Source: Laspinema sp. D2d
GTDB lineage: Bacteria; Cyanobacteriota; Cyanobacteriia; Cyanobacteriales; Laspinemataceae
Assembly: GCF_025370755.1 (NCBI RefSeq)
Contig: NZ_JAMXFC010000003.1
Span: 186,001 to 250,000, forward strand
Direction of reading: 5' to 3'
Length of the DNA stretch: 64,000 nucleotides
Under the pieces are notes generated by a model. The model did no database searches. It was given only the letters and a program-made list of their open reading frames with translations, and had not been told where the DNA came from. Every line of letters begins with the position of its first letter. The first letter of the stretch is position 1. The position numbers and the translations under genes were made by a program. Positions 40,190 to 51,134 of the stretch are shown piece by piece.

Positions 40190-41026
40190 CTATAGGGAAT
40201 AAACCTGACCATCAATCAGTAAACGGGTAATCCCCTTGGATTGCAAATAGACGCTAGTTTTTTGCAGCATCCGCCCATCGGGAACCTTAATCACCCGTTG
40301 ATTTCGCGCCGAAAAGCGCCGCGCCACGCGGTGATTGTCAAAAACCGGCAGAGTTCGTTCATAAGACTCTTGAGCGGGAATTTGTCCAAGTTCGGCAAAC
40401 TCTTTGAGAGGGCGAGTAATTAACTCTCCCCCTTTGTCTACAACCACATAACAGATTTTGGGAAGTTCAGCTTCCGCTAGGGGTAAGACTTCCACAACAG
40501 TAGAGGTCCGAAGCTGACGTCGCGGTAACAGGGGTTCATCATCCCCCCATTCCTCCTCATCGTCCTCATTGTCCTCATCCTCTAATTCTTCGTCATCCTC
40601 CTCATCGTCGTCCTCATCCTCCTCATCCAGGATGTCTTCTCCCAACATTTCCTGGAGGGCGCTCGTTTCGATGCTGGGATAGCGATCGTTAAAGCCTTCC
40701 TCGGGGAGTTCAAGCTCGTTATTATCTTCTTCCTCAGAAGCGTCCCCAGCAGAACGGAGGCGAATGCGTCGTTTAGCTGGAGTAGCTAAGGGAGGCTCTT
40801 CTTCAATATCCAGGGACTCTGAATCCGTGGGAAGGAAGCGACCCGATCGCTTTTGTTGGATGAGGGATTCATATTCCTCTTCAGATAACGTGCTTTTGAG
40901 GATGCGGCTAATGGTCGAGCTACTGACACCGTAACGACTCGCCAGGGTTAAAGTCGTTTCTCCAGGCTGTCGATACAGGTCAATAATGTCGCTTTTGTCA
41001 GATTCAGATAGTTTTCGAGAACTCAT
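40190..41026 (-). CDS. HTH-domain protein with long acidic tract
   Basis: The first 50 residues form a helix-turn-helix of the transposase/homeodomain-like type (SDIIDLYRQPGETTLTLASRYGVSSSTISRILK). The middle holds an almost uninterrupted Asp/Glu run of about 30 residues (roughly 133-165). The C-terminal 90 residues form a mixed domain (CYVVVDKGGELITRPLKEF...VSLQSKGITRLLIDGQVYSL-like end). There is no DDE catalytic domain, so this is not a transposase. It is probably a cyanobacterial DNA-binding or nucleoid-associated regulator; the acidic tract could mimic DNA or bind partners. Confidence 0.72.
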   Translation of the reverse strand: MSSRKLSESDKSDIIDLYRQPGETTLTLASRYGVSSSTISRILKSTLSEEEYESLIQQKRSGRFLPTDSESLDIEEEPPLATPAKRRIRLRSAGDASEEEDNNELELPEEGFNDRYPSIETSALQEMLGEDILDEEDEDDDEEDDEELEDEDNEDDEEEWGDDEPLLPRRQLRTSTVVEVLPLAEAELPKICYVVVDKGGELITRPLKEFAELGQIPAQESYERTLPVFDNHRVARRFSARNQRVIKVPDGRMLQKTSVYLQSKGITRLLIDGQVYSL

Positions 41027-41233
41027 GCCGCATCATCGGGGGTAAACATTTGGACGAGAGTCGGAGGCATTGAACGCGCGATCGGGGGATGAGCGCCATC
41101 TTAGCGCGGTCAGTGTCGGAATGGGGGAGGACTAGAATATCATGCCATTGTTGGATTAAGAGTAAATTAAAGAGCAGCCCGGTTCCCGACCAGGGATTGT
41201 AGCCGAGTCCGAATGGGAATCACAGGGATGGGA

Positions 41234-42223
41234 TCAATCTGAAGACCCGCCTCTTCTGCGGCCACGAGAACGAGACCGAGTAGAGATATCGTATTCCAAC
41301 ACTGCACCAATACCGAACAGAACCGCACTGAAAATCCAGAAGACTTCCAAAAGACTGCCACTTTCGTAGTTGGCAACGCGGACATCAGCGTACTTAAACC
41401 ACATATCGGCAATATAAAGGGAAAAAGTAGCTGCCGCAATCATCCGCCAAGACTGAGAGAAGCGTCCTCCCCAGAAGGCTAACAACAGTGCCGTTGCTAG
41501 GATCAGGAGCAAAACATCCATGATCACATAGAACAAATTCACATAGTAAGCCACAGGAGTCAGCGCTTCGTCAATGGCGAGAATGAAGCCCGGAGCAGTT
41601 TGCGCAGTGCTGGCGGCAGGAGCAGGAGCTGAGGTCCCGGTTCCGGTAGCTGGTGAAGCCACCTGCTCGATCGCCTGGGGTGAAGCGGCCTCGGGTACCT
41701 CAATCGGTTCCGCCACCGCCAGCCAGTACGCTAACGCAATCCCAGCCAAGGCGATCGCCCCGAGGACGGCCCACTGCCAAACTTCTAAATTCAGCTTGCG
41801 GCCTGAGACTGCCAGAACCATCCCAACCGTGAGGGCAATATAGGTAATCGCGTAAAAGAAATCCCCCAAAGACACATCCGGGGCGAGATTCCAATACAAC
41901 TCCCATAAGCCAAACAACACGCCGCCTAGAAAATAGCACAGCATTCCAATCCCGATCGCCAGCCAAACATTCCGTCCACTGACAATTTGGGGAGCGCGCC
42001 AATTTCTAAAACACAGAATTGCAGCGCCCAAGAAAGCGGCTAATTCAAATATTAACGTACCGATTGAGTACCACAGGGGTCTCCCCTCTCCAGGAGCTTC
42101 CGGGACGCTAAATAACAAAAAAAACAACAACGCTAAAACAGCCCAGGTAATTCCGGCAACCACCAGGGTCTGAGCTGCAAACAAGGGTTGAGAACTGGTT
42201 AACTTTTCTGAAGTCGTTCGCAT
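41234..42223 (-). CDS. Multi-pass membrane protein, function unknown
   Basis: A protein of about 329 residues with eight or nine hydrophobic segments (for example WAVLALLFFLLFSV, GIGMLCYFLGGVLFGLWEL, ALTVGMVLAVSG). A flexible Ala/Pro/Thr linker sits near residues 185-210 (QVASPATGTGTSAPAPAAS). The C-terminus is very basic (STRSRSRGRRRGGSSD). I do not recognise the family. The ATG at 42223 is preferred over an in-frame TTG at 42235 because GGGAA lies just upstream. It is downstream of, and codirectional with, the 222-residue gene. Confidence 0.75.
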   Translation of the reverse strand: MRTTSEKLTSSQPLFAAQTLVVAGITWAVLALLFFLLFSVPEAPGEGRPLWYSIGTLIFELAAFLGAAILCFRNWRAPQIVSGRNVWLAIGIGMLCYFLGGVLFGLWELYWNLAPDVSLGDFFYAITYIALTVGMVLAVSGRKLNLEVWQWAVLGAIALAGIALAYWLAVAEPIEVPEAASPQAIEQVASPATGTGTSAPAPAASTAQTAPGFILAIDEALTPVAYYVNLFYVIMDVLLLILATALLLAFWGGRFSQSWRMIAAATFSLYIADMWFKYADVRVANYESGSLLEVFWIFSAVLFGIGAVLEYDISTRSRSRGRRRGGSSD

Positions 42224-42358
42224 AGAAATTCCCAAATTGCTAACGGGGCATCGGTCTTGGGGTCTAGGACTTTCTTAAACGTAGAAACGGCCAAGGGCTT
42301 GCCTAGAGAGCCGTTTATTAACGACAAGAACACAAAACCCACTTGAAAGAACCCTCTT

Positions 42359-43027
42359 TCAAGATAGGGACCACATCTCACCGAGGGGAGATTGTCCAAG
42401 CCAATCTCTGAACTGCTTGCGTTCGGCCGCGGGCATATCTTCCAAGATATCTAAGGCTCGTTCTACAAAGCTGGTATTCCCAAAGTAGGCTTTACCCAAG
42501 CGATAGAGTTCTTGCAACAAGGTATTCAAATGGTGCTCTTGCCAGGACGGGACTTGAGCGCCGCCCAAGGGGTCCATATTGAGCAACTGGTTGACCGCAT
42601 CCGGTGATTCCGCTTGAGGGAAGCGCCATTTTTTAAAAGTCTCAGCAATGTCCTTTTCAAATGAACTGGCTTGCCGATTGCCCAACAAGTCTTCTATGTC
42701 AAAGAAAACCGCTTGCAACATTAAAATACAAGCTTGGGTGTACAGGGGCGCTGCTGCTACCCCTCCATGAGCATCATCTGTCAACTGGTCGAGACGAATT
42801 TTGCCCCAAACACTGTATCGATCTGTCTCTTCGAGCAGTACGCAAGCTTTCCCACGGTTATCCGTTAGGTCCCTCCAGAAGGCCCTGGCCTCATCCGCCT
42901 GTTGCGCGCTAAACACGTTAATTAAGCGAAAGGTCTGACCTTGATAGTTCAAAATCGGTATTTGCTGACCCGTTTTTGGGTGCTGAATACCCGTTATTTC
43001 AACATCCTGCCGTTTCAGAATAAACAT
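42359..43027 (-). CDS. Conserved cyanobacterial protein, function unknown
   Basis: A 222-residue soluble protein (MFILKRQDVEITGIQHPKTGQQIPILNYQGQTFRLINVFSAQQADEARAFWRDL...). It has a beta-rich N-terminal half and a helical C-terminal half (FGNTSFVERALDILEDMPAAERKQFRDWL). It resembles a cyanobacterium-specific family that I recall as Npun_F0813-like, but this is not certain. There are no membrane segments or catalytic motifs. Confidence 0.75.
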   Translation of the reverse strand: MFILKRQDVEITGIQHPKTGQQIPILNYQGQTFRLINVFSAQQADEARAFWRDLTDNRGKACVLLEETDRYSVWGKIRLDQLTDDAHGGVAAAPLYTQACILMLQAVFFDIEDLLGNRQASSFEKDIAETFKKWRFPQAESPDAVNQLLNMDPLGGAQVPSWQEHHLNTLLQELYRLGKAYFGNTSFVERALDILEDMPAAERKQFRDWLGQSPLGEMWSLS

Positions 43028-43527
43028 GACGCTGCCAATTGAGTCCTCGTGGCCTGTGGGTGCTGTCGGTTCAATGGAAATGGCTTCAAGCCAGAGTTTC
43101 GTTTGTCGGCCTGCTTGGTTTCAAGATTAAGTTGAACCACACTTTGGCTTTAGTTTAGTCTGACTCACGCAGTTAACCGCAACTCGGCAAGTCTTGCTCA
43201 TTTCCCTGGCGACGTAATTCAACGCCCTGACTAACCCTTATCTTACTCTATGCCTTATCCGGAAAAACCCCAAGCTTGTTATTCCTACTTTGAGCATGGA
43301 CCCACTCCCAATCCCCGGTGATTTCTGCCCCAGACCCTTGAGGTTTAGGCAAGAGGATTATCCCTAGAGGCAGGCTTTTCAAGGGAAAAAACCCAATCTC
43401 CTGGGAAAACCGCTATGCAAATGCCCTCTTGTTTGATAAAATACAGAAATCAACCCGGGCAGCCACTTGGGTTTTGACCGTCTGCAAGAAATAAAACTCA
43501 AGCGGGGTTTTCCGGTAACCGTTGTTT
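43028..43527. other. Intergenic region before the tRNA cluster
   Basis: No open frame, repeat or strong promoter pair is evident. It separates the reverse-strand 222-residue gene from tRNA-Arg and presumably contains promoters for both. Confidence 0.4.
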
Positions 43528-43601
43528 GGGTGCGTAACTCAGGTGGATAGAGTAGCGAACTTCTAATTCGTTGGTCGCAGGTTCGAGTCCTGCCGCACCC
43601 G
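43528..43601 (+). tRNA. tRNA-Arg (anticodon UCU)
   Basis: The acceptor arms GGGTGCG and CGCACCC pair fully. The anticodon stem GCGAA/TTCGT encloses loop CTTCTAA with anticodon TCT at 43562-43564. The T arm is GCAGGTTCGAGTCCTGC. CCA is not encoded. Confidence 0.95.
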
Positions 43602-43678
43602 TTTCTCAGTTCCGGGTTTTCCCCCATTGGACAAATCCTGGATCAGAAAGTTTTTTCCCTTTTTGCCCTAATTGTTAT

Positions 43679-43720
43679 CAAAAAAAACAGGGTCTAACAC
43701 TCTTTCAAGTTTTAGACCCC
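43679..43720 (-). terminator. Intrinsic terminator of the tRNA-Tyr/tRNA-Thr transcript
   Basis: Read on the reverse strand, GGGTCTAA and TTAGACCC form a stem (43690-43697 with 43712-43719), followed by TG and an eight-base T run. It lies about 25 bases after tRNA-Thr. Confidence 0.8.
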
Positions 43721-43744
43721 ATTCTTGGTATTCTTAGATTCAAA

Positions 43745-43816
43745 AGCCCGTGACGAGGATTGAACTCGTGACCTCACCCTTACCAAGGGTGTGCTCTACC
43801 ACTGAGCTACACGGGC
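43745..43816 (-). tRNA. tRNA-Thr (anticodon GGU)
   Basis: On the reverse strand GCCCGTG pairs with CACGGGC. The anticodon stem CACCC/GGGTG encloses TTGGTAA (anticodon GGT). The T arm is ACGAGTTCAATCCTCGT. It lies 75 bases after tRNA-Tyr and probably shares its transcript. Confidence 0.95.
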
Positions 43817-43890
43817 AGACAACATTTAAGTTTCAATCCGTTAATCGGTCAGGATTTCTTGACCATTGACGTTGAACTTTAAATGAATTG

Positions 43891-43975
43891 TGGTGGGCCG
43901 AGCTGGATTTGAACCAGCGTAGGCGTAGCCAGCGGATTTACAGTCCGCCCCCATTAACCGCTCGGGCATCGACCC
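43891..43975 (-). tRNA. tRNA-Tyr (anticodon GUA), with encoded CCA
   Basis: A class II tRNA with a long variable arm. The acceptor GGGTCGA pairs with TCGGCCC. The anticodon loop CTGTAAA carries GTA. The T arm is GCTGGTTCAAATCCAGC. The 3' end reads ACCA, so CCA is genomically encoded, unlike the neighbouring tRNAs. Confidence 0.95.
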
Positions 43976-44075
43976 TTTTTTGTCCACAATTACTAATACT
44001 AGCAGAACTCTCACAGAAGTCAAGGCTTTAAGCGAACTTTTTTTTTAGCCCGGGTTTGACCTAGACTCGAATAGC

Positions 44076-45643
<1,568 letters not shown>

Positions 45644-45784
45644 CTAGTTGAAACTGTAAGCGGATTGCAACCCCCACCAAATTAAGAAGGCAATGCCGCC
45701 TAAAATCAGCACAGAGGAAACCCCGACCAGCACTGGGCTGTCGGCCCCTTTAAATTTCATAATTCCACGATTTAAGTCTGACAT
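45644..45784 (-). CDS. Small single-span membrane protein (46 aa)
   Basis: The reverse-strand frame encodes 46 residues starting MSDLNRGIMKFKGADSPVLV, then a single hydrophobic span (VGVSSVLILGGIAFLIWWGL) and QSAYSFN. An AGGAG ribosome-binding site lies about 10 bases before the ATG. Its size, its single span and the short charged N-terminus resemble the low-molecular-mass subunits of thylakoid complexes (photosystems, b6f, NDH-1). I cannot say which one, and an NDH-1 small subunit is only a guess. Confidence 0.75.
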   Translation of the reverse strand: MSDLNRGIMKFKGADSPVLVGVSSVLILGGIAFLIWWGLQSAYSFN

Positions 45785-46989
45785 AGCGCTACGCTCCTGG
45801 CTCAGGCACAACAAAGATTAAACGTTCGATCCATCCCTCCCCTCTGCCTGGGTTCAAAATCCGGGACAGAGGCTCGCTTACTTCGGGGAGAACAGACTGG
45901 GCATTTCTCCCTTTTTCTCCCGGTTCTGGAGTCGGGGATCGGGTTTTCTCCCCGATCATTGTAACTGGGGATTCTCCCCAGGAGGGAGAGGGTCAAAGGG
46001 TGCGATCGCTCCGGATGTTGAAACAGCACCGATGACCTGATTCCCCGATTCGTTCCCCTGTCTGAAAATCCTAGTTAGGGTTAGGAACGGTTGACCCGTC
46101 GAGTCTAAGTTTTTCGAGCCGATTTTTACGGACAGCCTTTCAGTCATCTTTTTAGCCCAATCAGGCTTTATATCCGGTGGGGAAAAATTTCCCGACTCTG
46201 TTTTATTTTAATCTAAACTATCCGCAAAAAAGCCTTGAGAGACGGTGAATATTGAAGGACATGGAGAGTGAAGATTCATCCTTTGACGCTCGGGATTGGT
46301 GGGGTAGTCAATCGGGCTTAACCGGATCGGCTGGATCGGGGGAATTGGGGGTTGAAATGGAGGGCGATCGCTGAGGTTTTAGGCGTAGACTCCGGATAAA
46401 ACCAGCGGTTTTCAACGGGTCAACCGGGATAGAACGGGCGATCGTACCGGATCGCGGGTAGATTTCCCGAGGCTGGATCAATCTTGGCTTGATAGAAAAA
46501 TAACGGCCCGACTGGATGATGAAATGCTGACAATGGGTGACTCGGGTAGGACTTAACTCATTAGCTCTAATCCGAGGGAAAATTTAGGGACAGCCCGGGC
46601 TATAACGAGCAGGATTTCCTCAAAATTGCATCCCCTACCTAGCGCCTTCGAGTTGCCCTTCCATAGAGTCTGGATGGGGAATGAGGGGAAAAATCCTCCC
46701 ACCCGCGATTAATATCCAGTTAGGTGCTATAGTACATTGACACGAGATACAAGCTGCTGACCGTGCAACCGACCGTCTCCACACCGGGAGCCTTAAATCC
46801 CACAGGCCCCAAGCCAGAACCGAAAGGATAAGGAACCCCTCCCGCAGGACCCTTACCCCTAGCCCCAGGAGTTCGATTGGGAAAACTTGTAGAAAAAGCG
46901 GCTATACTGTATTTTGGTAAAACTGACGATCAGGAGCGAAACTCGCTCTACAACGGAGCACCATTACAATAACTCGAAGCAATACCTGC
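45785..46989. other. Long intergenic region between the small membrane gene and rimO
   Basis: No convincing gene. The first 200 bases, which would be the leader of the small membrane gene, contain several overlapping GC-rich hairpins built from GGGGAGAA/TTCTCCCC-like arms (about 45880-45985). Close to rimO there is a TATACT -10-like element near 46902 and a small hairpin GAGCGA/TCGCTC at about 46935-46950. Two mini-frames (46261-46374 and 46763-46831) were noted but not called. Confidence 0.45.
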
Positions 46990-48345
46990 ATGGGCAACAA
47001 GCCAACCATTGCTATCTCTCATCTAGGGTGCGAGAAAAATCGCATTGACACCGAACATATTCTGGGCCTGTTGGTACAAGCAGGCTACTCGGTCGATACG
47101 GATGAAGAAGTAGCAGATTACGTTATCGTCAACACTTGTAGTTTTATTGAATCGGCTCGTGAAGAGTCAGTCCGGACGCTGGTAGAACTAGCGGAGGCGA
47201 AGAAAAAAATCGTCATTACCGGATGCATGGCGCAACATTTCCAAGAACAACTGTTTGATGAACTGCCCGAAGCAGTTGCAGTTGTGGGAACTGGGGATTA
47301 TAATAAAATCGTAGAAGTGATTGAACGGGTCGAAGTCGGCGAGCGAGTCACAGAGATTTCCGCAGAACCGACTTATATCGCCGATGAGACGACACCGCGT
47401 TACCGGACGACTACCGAAGGTGTAGCGTACCTGCGGGTCGCGGAGGGATGTGATTACCGCTGTGCATTTTGCATCATTCCGCATCTTCGGGGAAACCAGC
47501 GATCGCGCACCATTGAGTCCATCGTAGCCGAAGCCAAGCAATTGGCAGCCGAGGGCGTCCAAGAAATTATTTTAATTTCTCAAATTACCACCAACTATGG
47601 GTTAGACCTATACGGTGAACCCAAACTGGCGGAACTGCTGCGTGCATTGGGCGAGGTAGATGTCCCCTGGATTCGGATGCACTACGCCTATCCTACGGGA
47701 CTGACCCCGAAAGTGCTGCGGGCGATTCGGGAAACCCCCAACGTGCTGCCGTACTTAGATTTACCCTTGCAACACTCCCATCCAGAAGTGCTGCGGGCAA
47801 TGAATCGGCCCTGGCAAGCAGGGGTCAATGATCGGATTATCGAGGGAATTAAAGCAGCGGTACCGGATGCGGTATTGCGAACGACCTTTATCGTAGGATT
47901 CCCTGGCGAAACGGACGAACATTTTGAACATTTGTATCAGTTTGTTCAACGTCATGAGTTCGATCATGTAGGCGTGTTCACCTTCTCCCCGGAAGAAGGA
48001 ACCCCCGCCTATACGCTGCCCAATCAACTCCCGCAAGAAGTCATGGATGAACGGCGGGATGCCTTGATGGAATTGCAACAGCCGATTTCATTGAAGAAGA
48101 ATCAAGGGGAAGTCGGTAAGGTTGTAGACGTATTAATCGAACAAGAACACCCCGAAACTGGGGAGTTGATAGGCCGATCGGCGCGATTTGCGCCGGAAGT
48201 GGATGGATTGGTCTATGTTCGAGGAAATGCCCGTCTCGGTTCCAGGGTGCCGGTGGCGATCGCCAGTGCTGACGTTTACGACCTCTATGGTCATGTTGCC
48301 ACTGTAGCTGACCTAGTGCAACGGCAATCCATTGCCCTCGGTTAA
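46990..48345 (+). CDS. rimO: Ribosomal protein S12 methylthiotransferase
   Basis: A 451-residue radical-SAM methylthiotransferase. The N-terminal MTTase domain starts [20 protein letters not shown]. The radical-SAM cluster motif CDYRCAFC (Cys154, 158, 161) is followed by [12 protein letters not shown], which is characteristic of RimO. A C-terminal TRAM domain follows ([32 protein letters not shown]). It adds a methylthio group to Asp88 of ribosomal protein S12. The [14 protein letters not shown] segments and the length are normal. Confidence 0.96.
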   Translation: MGNKPTIAISHLGCEKNRIDTEHILGLLVQAGYSVDTDEEVADYVIVNTCSFIESAREESVRTLVELAEAKKKIVITGCMAQHFQEQLFDELPEAVAVVGTGDYNKIVEVIERVEVGERVTEISAEPTYIADETTPRYRTTTEGVAYLRVAEGCDYRCAFCIIPHLRGNQRSRTIESIVAEAKQLAAEGVQEIILISQITTNYGLDLYGEPKLAELLRALGEVDVPWIRMHYAYPTGLTPKVLRAIRETPNVLPYLDLPLQHSHPEVLRAMNRPWQAGVNDRIIEGIKAAVPDAVLRTTFIVGFPGETDEHFEHLYQFVQRHEFDHVGVFTFSPEEGTPAYTLPNQLPQEVMDERRDALMELQQPISLKKNQGEVGKVVDVLIEQEHPETGELIGRSARFAPEVDGLVYVRGNARLGSRVPVAIASADVYDLYGHVATVADLVQRQSIALG

Positions 48346-48570
48346 GGAATCCAGATTTTCTGGGAAAGTTTAGGACGGTTTTTGGTATGGTCTTTAACAG
48401 CTATGTTGAGATCCTCTGCACTTTAAAAGCTCGTTCAATACCTGCCCGGAATCGGTGGTCAGGGCCTTAAGACAGAAAGCCCGATTCTACCGTGCCTTTT
48501 CTTTACAACCCTTGTAACTAACAGGCAAATCAGAAGTACCCCTCAACATCCGCTAATCTCAATTAGCATC

Positions 48571-48672
48571 AATACCAATTCTATTTTTATGCTCTACATC
48601 GAAAGCGTATCTGTCCTAGCTCCAAATATCTAAGAGCAACCCCATGTAGCATCAAAAACGAGAAATGGTATT
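48571..48672. repeat. Long imperfect inverted repeat upstream of the DEAD-box helicase
   Basis: The left arm (48571-48599, beginning AATACCAATTCTATTTTT) and the right arm (48644-48672, ending CGAGAAATGGTATT) are imperfect reverse complements over about 29 bases, with a loop of about 44 bases. It could be a small non-autonomous element or a folded 5' leader of the helicase gene, whose start lies 46 bases downstream. The rest of 48346-48717 shows nothing else. Confidence 0.55.
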
Positions 48673-48717
48673 AGCTGCCCTTGAGCAGCCCCAAACTCAA
48701 ACGTTTTAGGAGAATAA

Positions 48718-50181
48718 ATGACAGTTTCATTTCAAAGTTTAGGTCTTTCAGAAGAGCGCGTACAACAGCTAGAAAAACTTGGGTTTACCGAACCTAGCCC
48801 CATTCAAGAACAAGCCATTCCTAAACTGATGGCGGGACAGGATGTAGCGGGACAAGCCCAAACCGGAACCGGCAAAACGGCGGCATTTTCTCTGCCCATT
48901 TTGGAGCAGATGGATGTTAACGACAAGAATGTTCAAGCGCTGATTCTGGCCCCAACCCGCGAACTGGCGATTCAAGTCAGTAATGCGATTCGGGAATTAA
49001 CGGACGATCGCCGGGTGCGGATTTTTGCCGTGTACGGTGGCTCCTCCATTGAGCGCCAAATTCAGCGCCTGGAACGGGGCGTTCAGATTGTTGTGGGTAC
49101 CCCCGGACGGGTTCTGGATTTGCTCAACCGTGGGCATCTCAAACTCGACACCCTTACCCATCTCGTCCTCGATGAAGCGGACGAAATGCTGAGTATGGGC
49201 TTTATTGATGATGTGGAAAAAATCCTGGATAAAGCCCCGAAAGACCGCCAGACCGCCTTCTTCTCAGCCACGATGGAACCCTCCATTCGCAAGCTGATGA
49301 ATAAGTTCATGCGCGATCCAGTCACGGTGAAGATTGAACAAAACAAATCAACGCCGAAGCAGATCGACCAAGTAATCTACATGGTCCCTCGCGGCTGGTC
49401 CAAATCTCGGGCCTTATTGCCGATTTTAGAATTGGAAGACCCGGAAACAGCGATCGTCTTCGTCCGCACCCGTCGGGCGGCGGCTGAACTCACCAGCCAA
49501 CTGCAAGCGGCAGGTCACAGCGTGGATGAATATCACGGAGACCTCAACCAGTCCCAACGGGAACGGTTAATCGATCGCTTCCGCAAGCAACAAGTCCGCT
49601 GGATTGTTGCCACGGATATTGCGGCACGCGGTTTAGATGTGGATCATCTGACCCACGTTATTAACTACGATTTACCGGATCAAGTGGAAAGCTACGTTCA
49701 CCGGATCGGACGCACGGGCCGCGCCGGTCGTGAAGGGACTGCTATCTCGCTGATTCAGCCGTTTGACCGGCGTAAGCTTCAACAAATTGAGCGGCACCTG
49801 CGTCAAACTCTGAAGATTCGCTCGATTCCGACTCGCTCTCAAATTGAGGCGCGGCATCTGGAAAAACTGCAATCTCAAGTCCGGGAAATCCTCAGTGGCG
49901 AGCGTTTGGCTTCGTTCCTGCCGATCGTCGCTCAACTGAGCGAAGAATATGACCCCCACACGATCGCCGCAGCAGCGCTGCAAATGGCTTACGATCGCAC
50001 TCGTCCCAATTGGGCGAACAATATCTCGGAAGATGCGCCCGAGGAAATGGATAACTATTCCGATAAGCGCTACGACGACCGCGATCGCGGCGATCGCTCA
50101 TCTCGGTCCATGTCAAAGCCGATCAAGCGCTCAAAACCTCGTAACACTTCGTCGCGAGAGCCCATTGGGGAACGTCAGTAG
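48718..50181 (+). CDS. DEAD-box ATP-dependent RNA helicase
   Basis: A 487-residue helicase carrying all core motifs: Q motif (GFTEPSPIQEQAIP), I (AQTGTGKT), Ia (PTRELA), II (DEAD), III (SAT), V (TDIAARGLD) and VI (HRIGRTGRAG). A charged Arg/Asp/Ser-rich tail follows (RYDDRDRGDRSSRSMSKPIKRSKP), likely for RNA contact. It probably unwinds RNA in ribosome biogenesis, RNA decay or cold acclimation. Its N-terminus does not match the CrhR sequence I remember, so no symbol is given. An AGGAG site precedes the ATG. The long upstream inverted repeat could mediate temperature-dependent expression. Confidence 0.95.
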   Translation: MTVSFQSLGLSEERVQQLEKLGFTEPSPIQEQAIPKLMAGQDVAGQAQTGTGKTAAFSLPILEQMDVNDKNVQALILAPTRELAIQVSNAIRELTDDRRVRIFAVYGGSSIERQIQRLERGVQIVVGTPGRVLDLLNRGHLKLDTLTHLVLDEADEMLSMGFIDDVEKILDKAPKDRQTAFFSATMEPSIRKLMNKFMRDPVTVKIEQNKSTPKQIDQVIYMVPRGWSKSRALLPILELEDPETAIVFVRTRRAAAELTSQLQAAGHSVDEYHGDLNQSQRERLIDRFRKQQVRWIVATDIAARGLDVDHLTHVINYDLPDQVESYVHRIGRTGRAGREGTAISLIQPFDRRKLQQIERHLRQTLKIRSIPTRSQIEARHLEKLQSQVREILSGERLASFLPIVAQLSEEYDPHTIAAAALQMAYDRTRPNWANNISEDAPEEMDNYSDKRYDDRDRGDRSSRSMSKPIKRSKPRNTSSREPIGERQ

Positions 50182-51134
50182 AGGGTAGTTGTCCGTAAAG
50201 GGGGAATAATTCGGGACAATTGATCTGAGTCCTGTTCCCTCTCACCGGAGATTAAGGGCTACCTTCCAGAGGGGTTCATCTAGCGATCGCTAGAACACCC
50301 CCTCTCCACTGCCTAATAGAACCTGACTGGCTGGTGAGCATTTTGAGAATGCAACCGGCCATAATTTTTTTTAGGGCAGTTCCAATCCCAGGGGTTTGCG
50401 GCGGCTTTTGACCCTTACAGCCCAAGGGCTAATGCTGAAGATTGAACAGGATTGAAACTCTCAAATGAAGCTTGTTCACTATTCTTGCATCAGATTAGCA
50501 GGGAGAGTCGTGGATCATTCAACTCTGACTAATTTGAGTTGAATTTCAGTCTTTAGATAGATGTTATTTAGCCTTACTTACAATTCACGGGCAGTCATAA
50601 CAATAGGAAAGAAGACGGGTAGACTCCTGACATCAAGGGGGTGAAAGTTAGGATGCAAAATTTTTAATAGTTTATAATATTTAGCCCTCCTTTAAAGTTT
50701 TTAAAACCCTTCCTCAAAATATCTGCCCTTTTCTCTCAATTAGTCTATAAATCGTCAGACTAGAGTAGGTTGACAATTCAAAAATTGTCGGCTATCGCCT
50801 TGTTTTGAATGGCGGAAAAATCCGAAGATATTCCTCAACTGCCAAGGGCGATCGGTCATTTAAATGGGCAGATTCTCGGCTGGCTTTTTAGCCTTAATCC
50901 CTGGTGAACCGACTCTCTAGGGGGTTTTAGGAACTGCCTAAGTATCAATTGTAGTAACCAGAGGCTTATCTCTCTAACGTGGTAGGCAAGCTTTATCGAT
51001 TGAGTTAAGATAGAGTTAATTTACGGTAAAACTCATCCCTAACTTATAAAATGCTGGGTCATAAGCTGCGTTTAAAAGCATTCCATTAGGGTGGGAAAGG
51101 GTCTTGAAAATTTATAAAATCAAGCAGGTAATTT
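50182..51134. other. Intergenic region with perfect palindrome
   Basis: No gene is seen over 950 bases. A perfect 7-bp inverted repeat GACAATT-CAAA-AATTGTC (50772-50789) overlaps a TTGACA hexamer at 50770, which looks like an operator over a -35 box, although no good -10 follows. An AT-rich stretch with TAAGAT (51007) precedes the next gene. Confidence 0.45.

Noticed and set aside
40190-41026. Transposase call for the HTH protein
   Set aside because: Only the HTH resembles transposases; there is no DDE domain and no flanking inverted repeats.
46261-46374. 37-codon frame starting MESEDSSFDARDWW
   Set aside because: The AAGGA is only one base from the ATG, and nothing conserved is recognisable.
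46763-46831. 22-codon Pro-rich mini-frame upstream of rimO (GTG start)
   Set aside because: Too short and without a ribosome-binding site; could be a leader peptide but not supportable.
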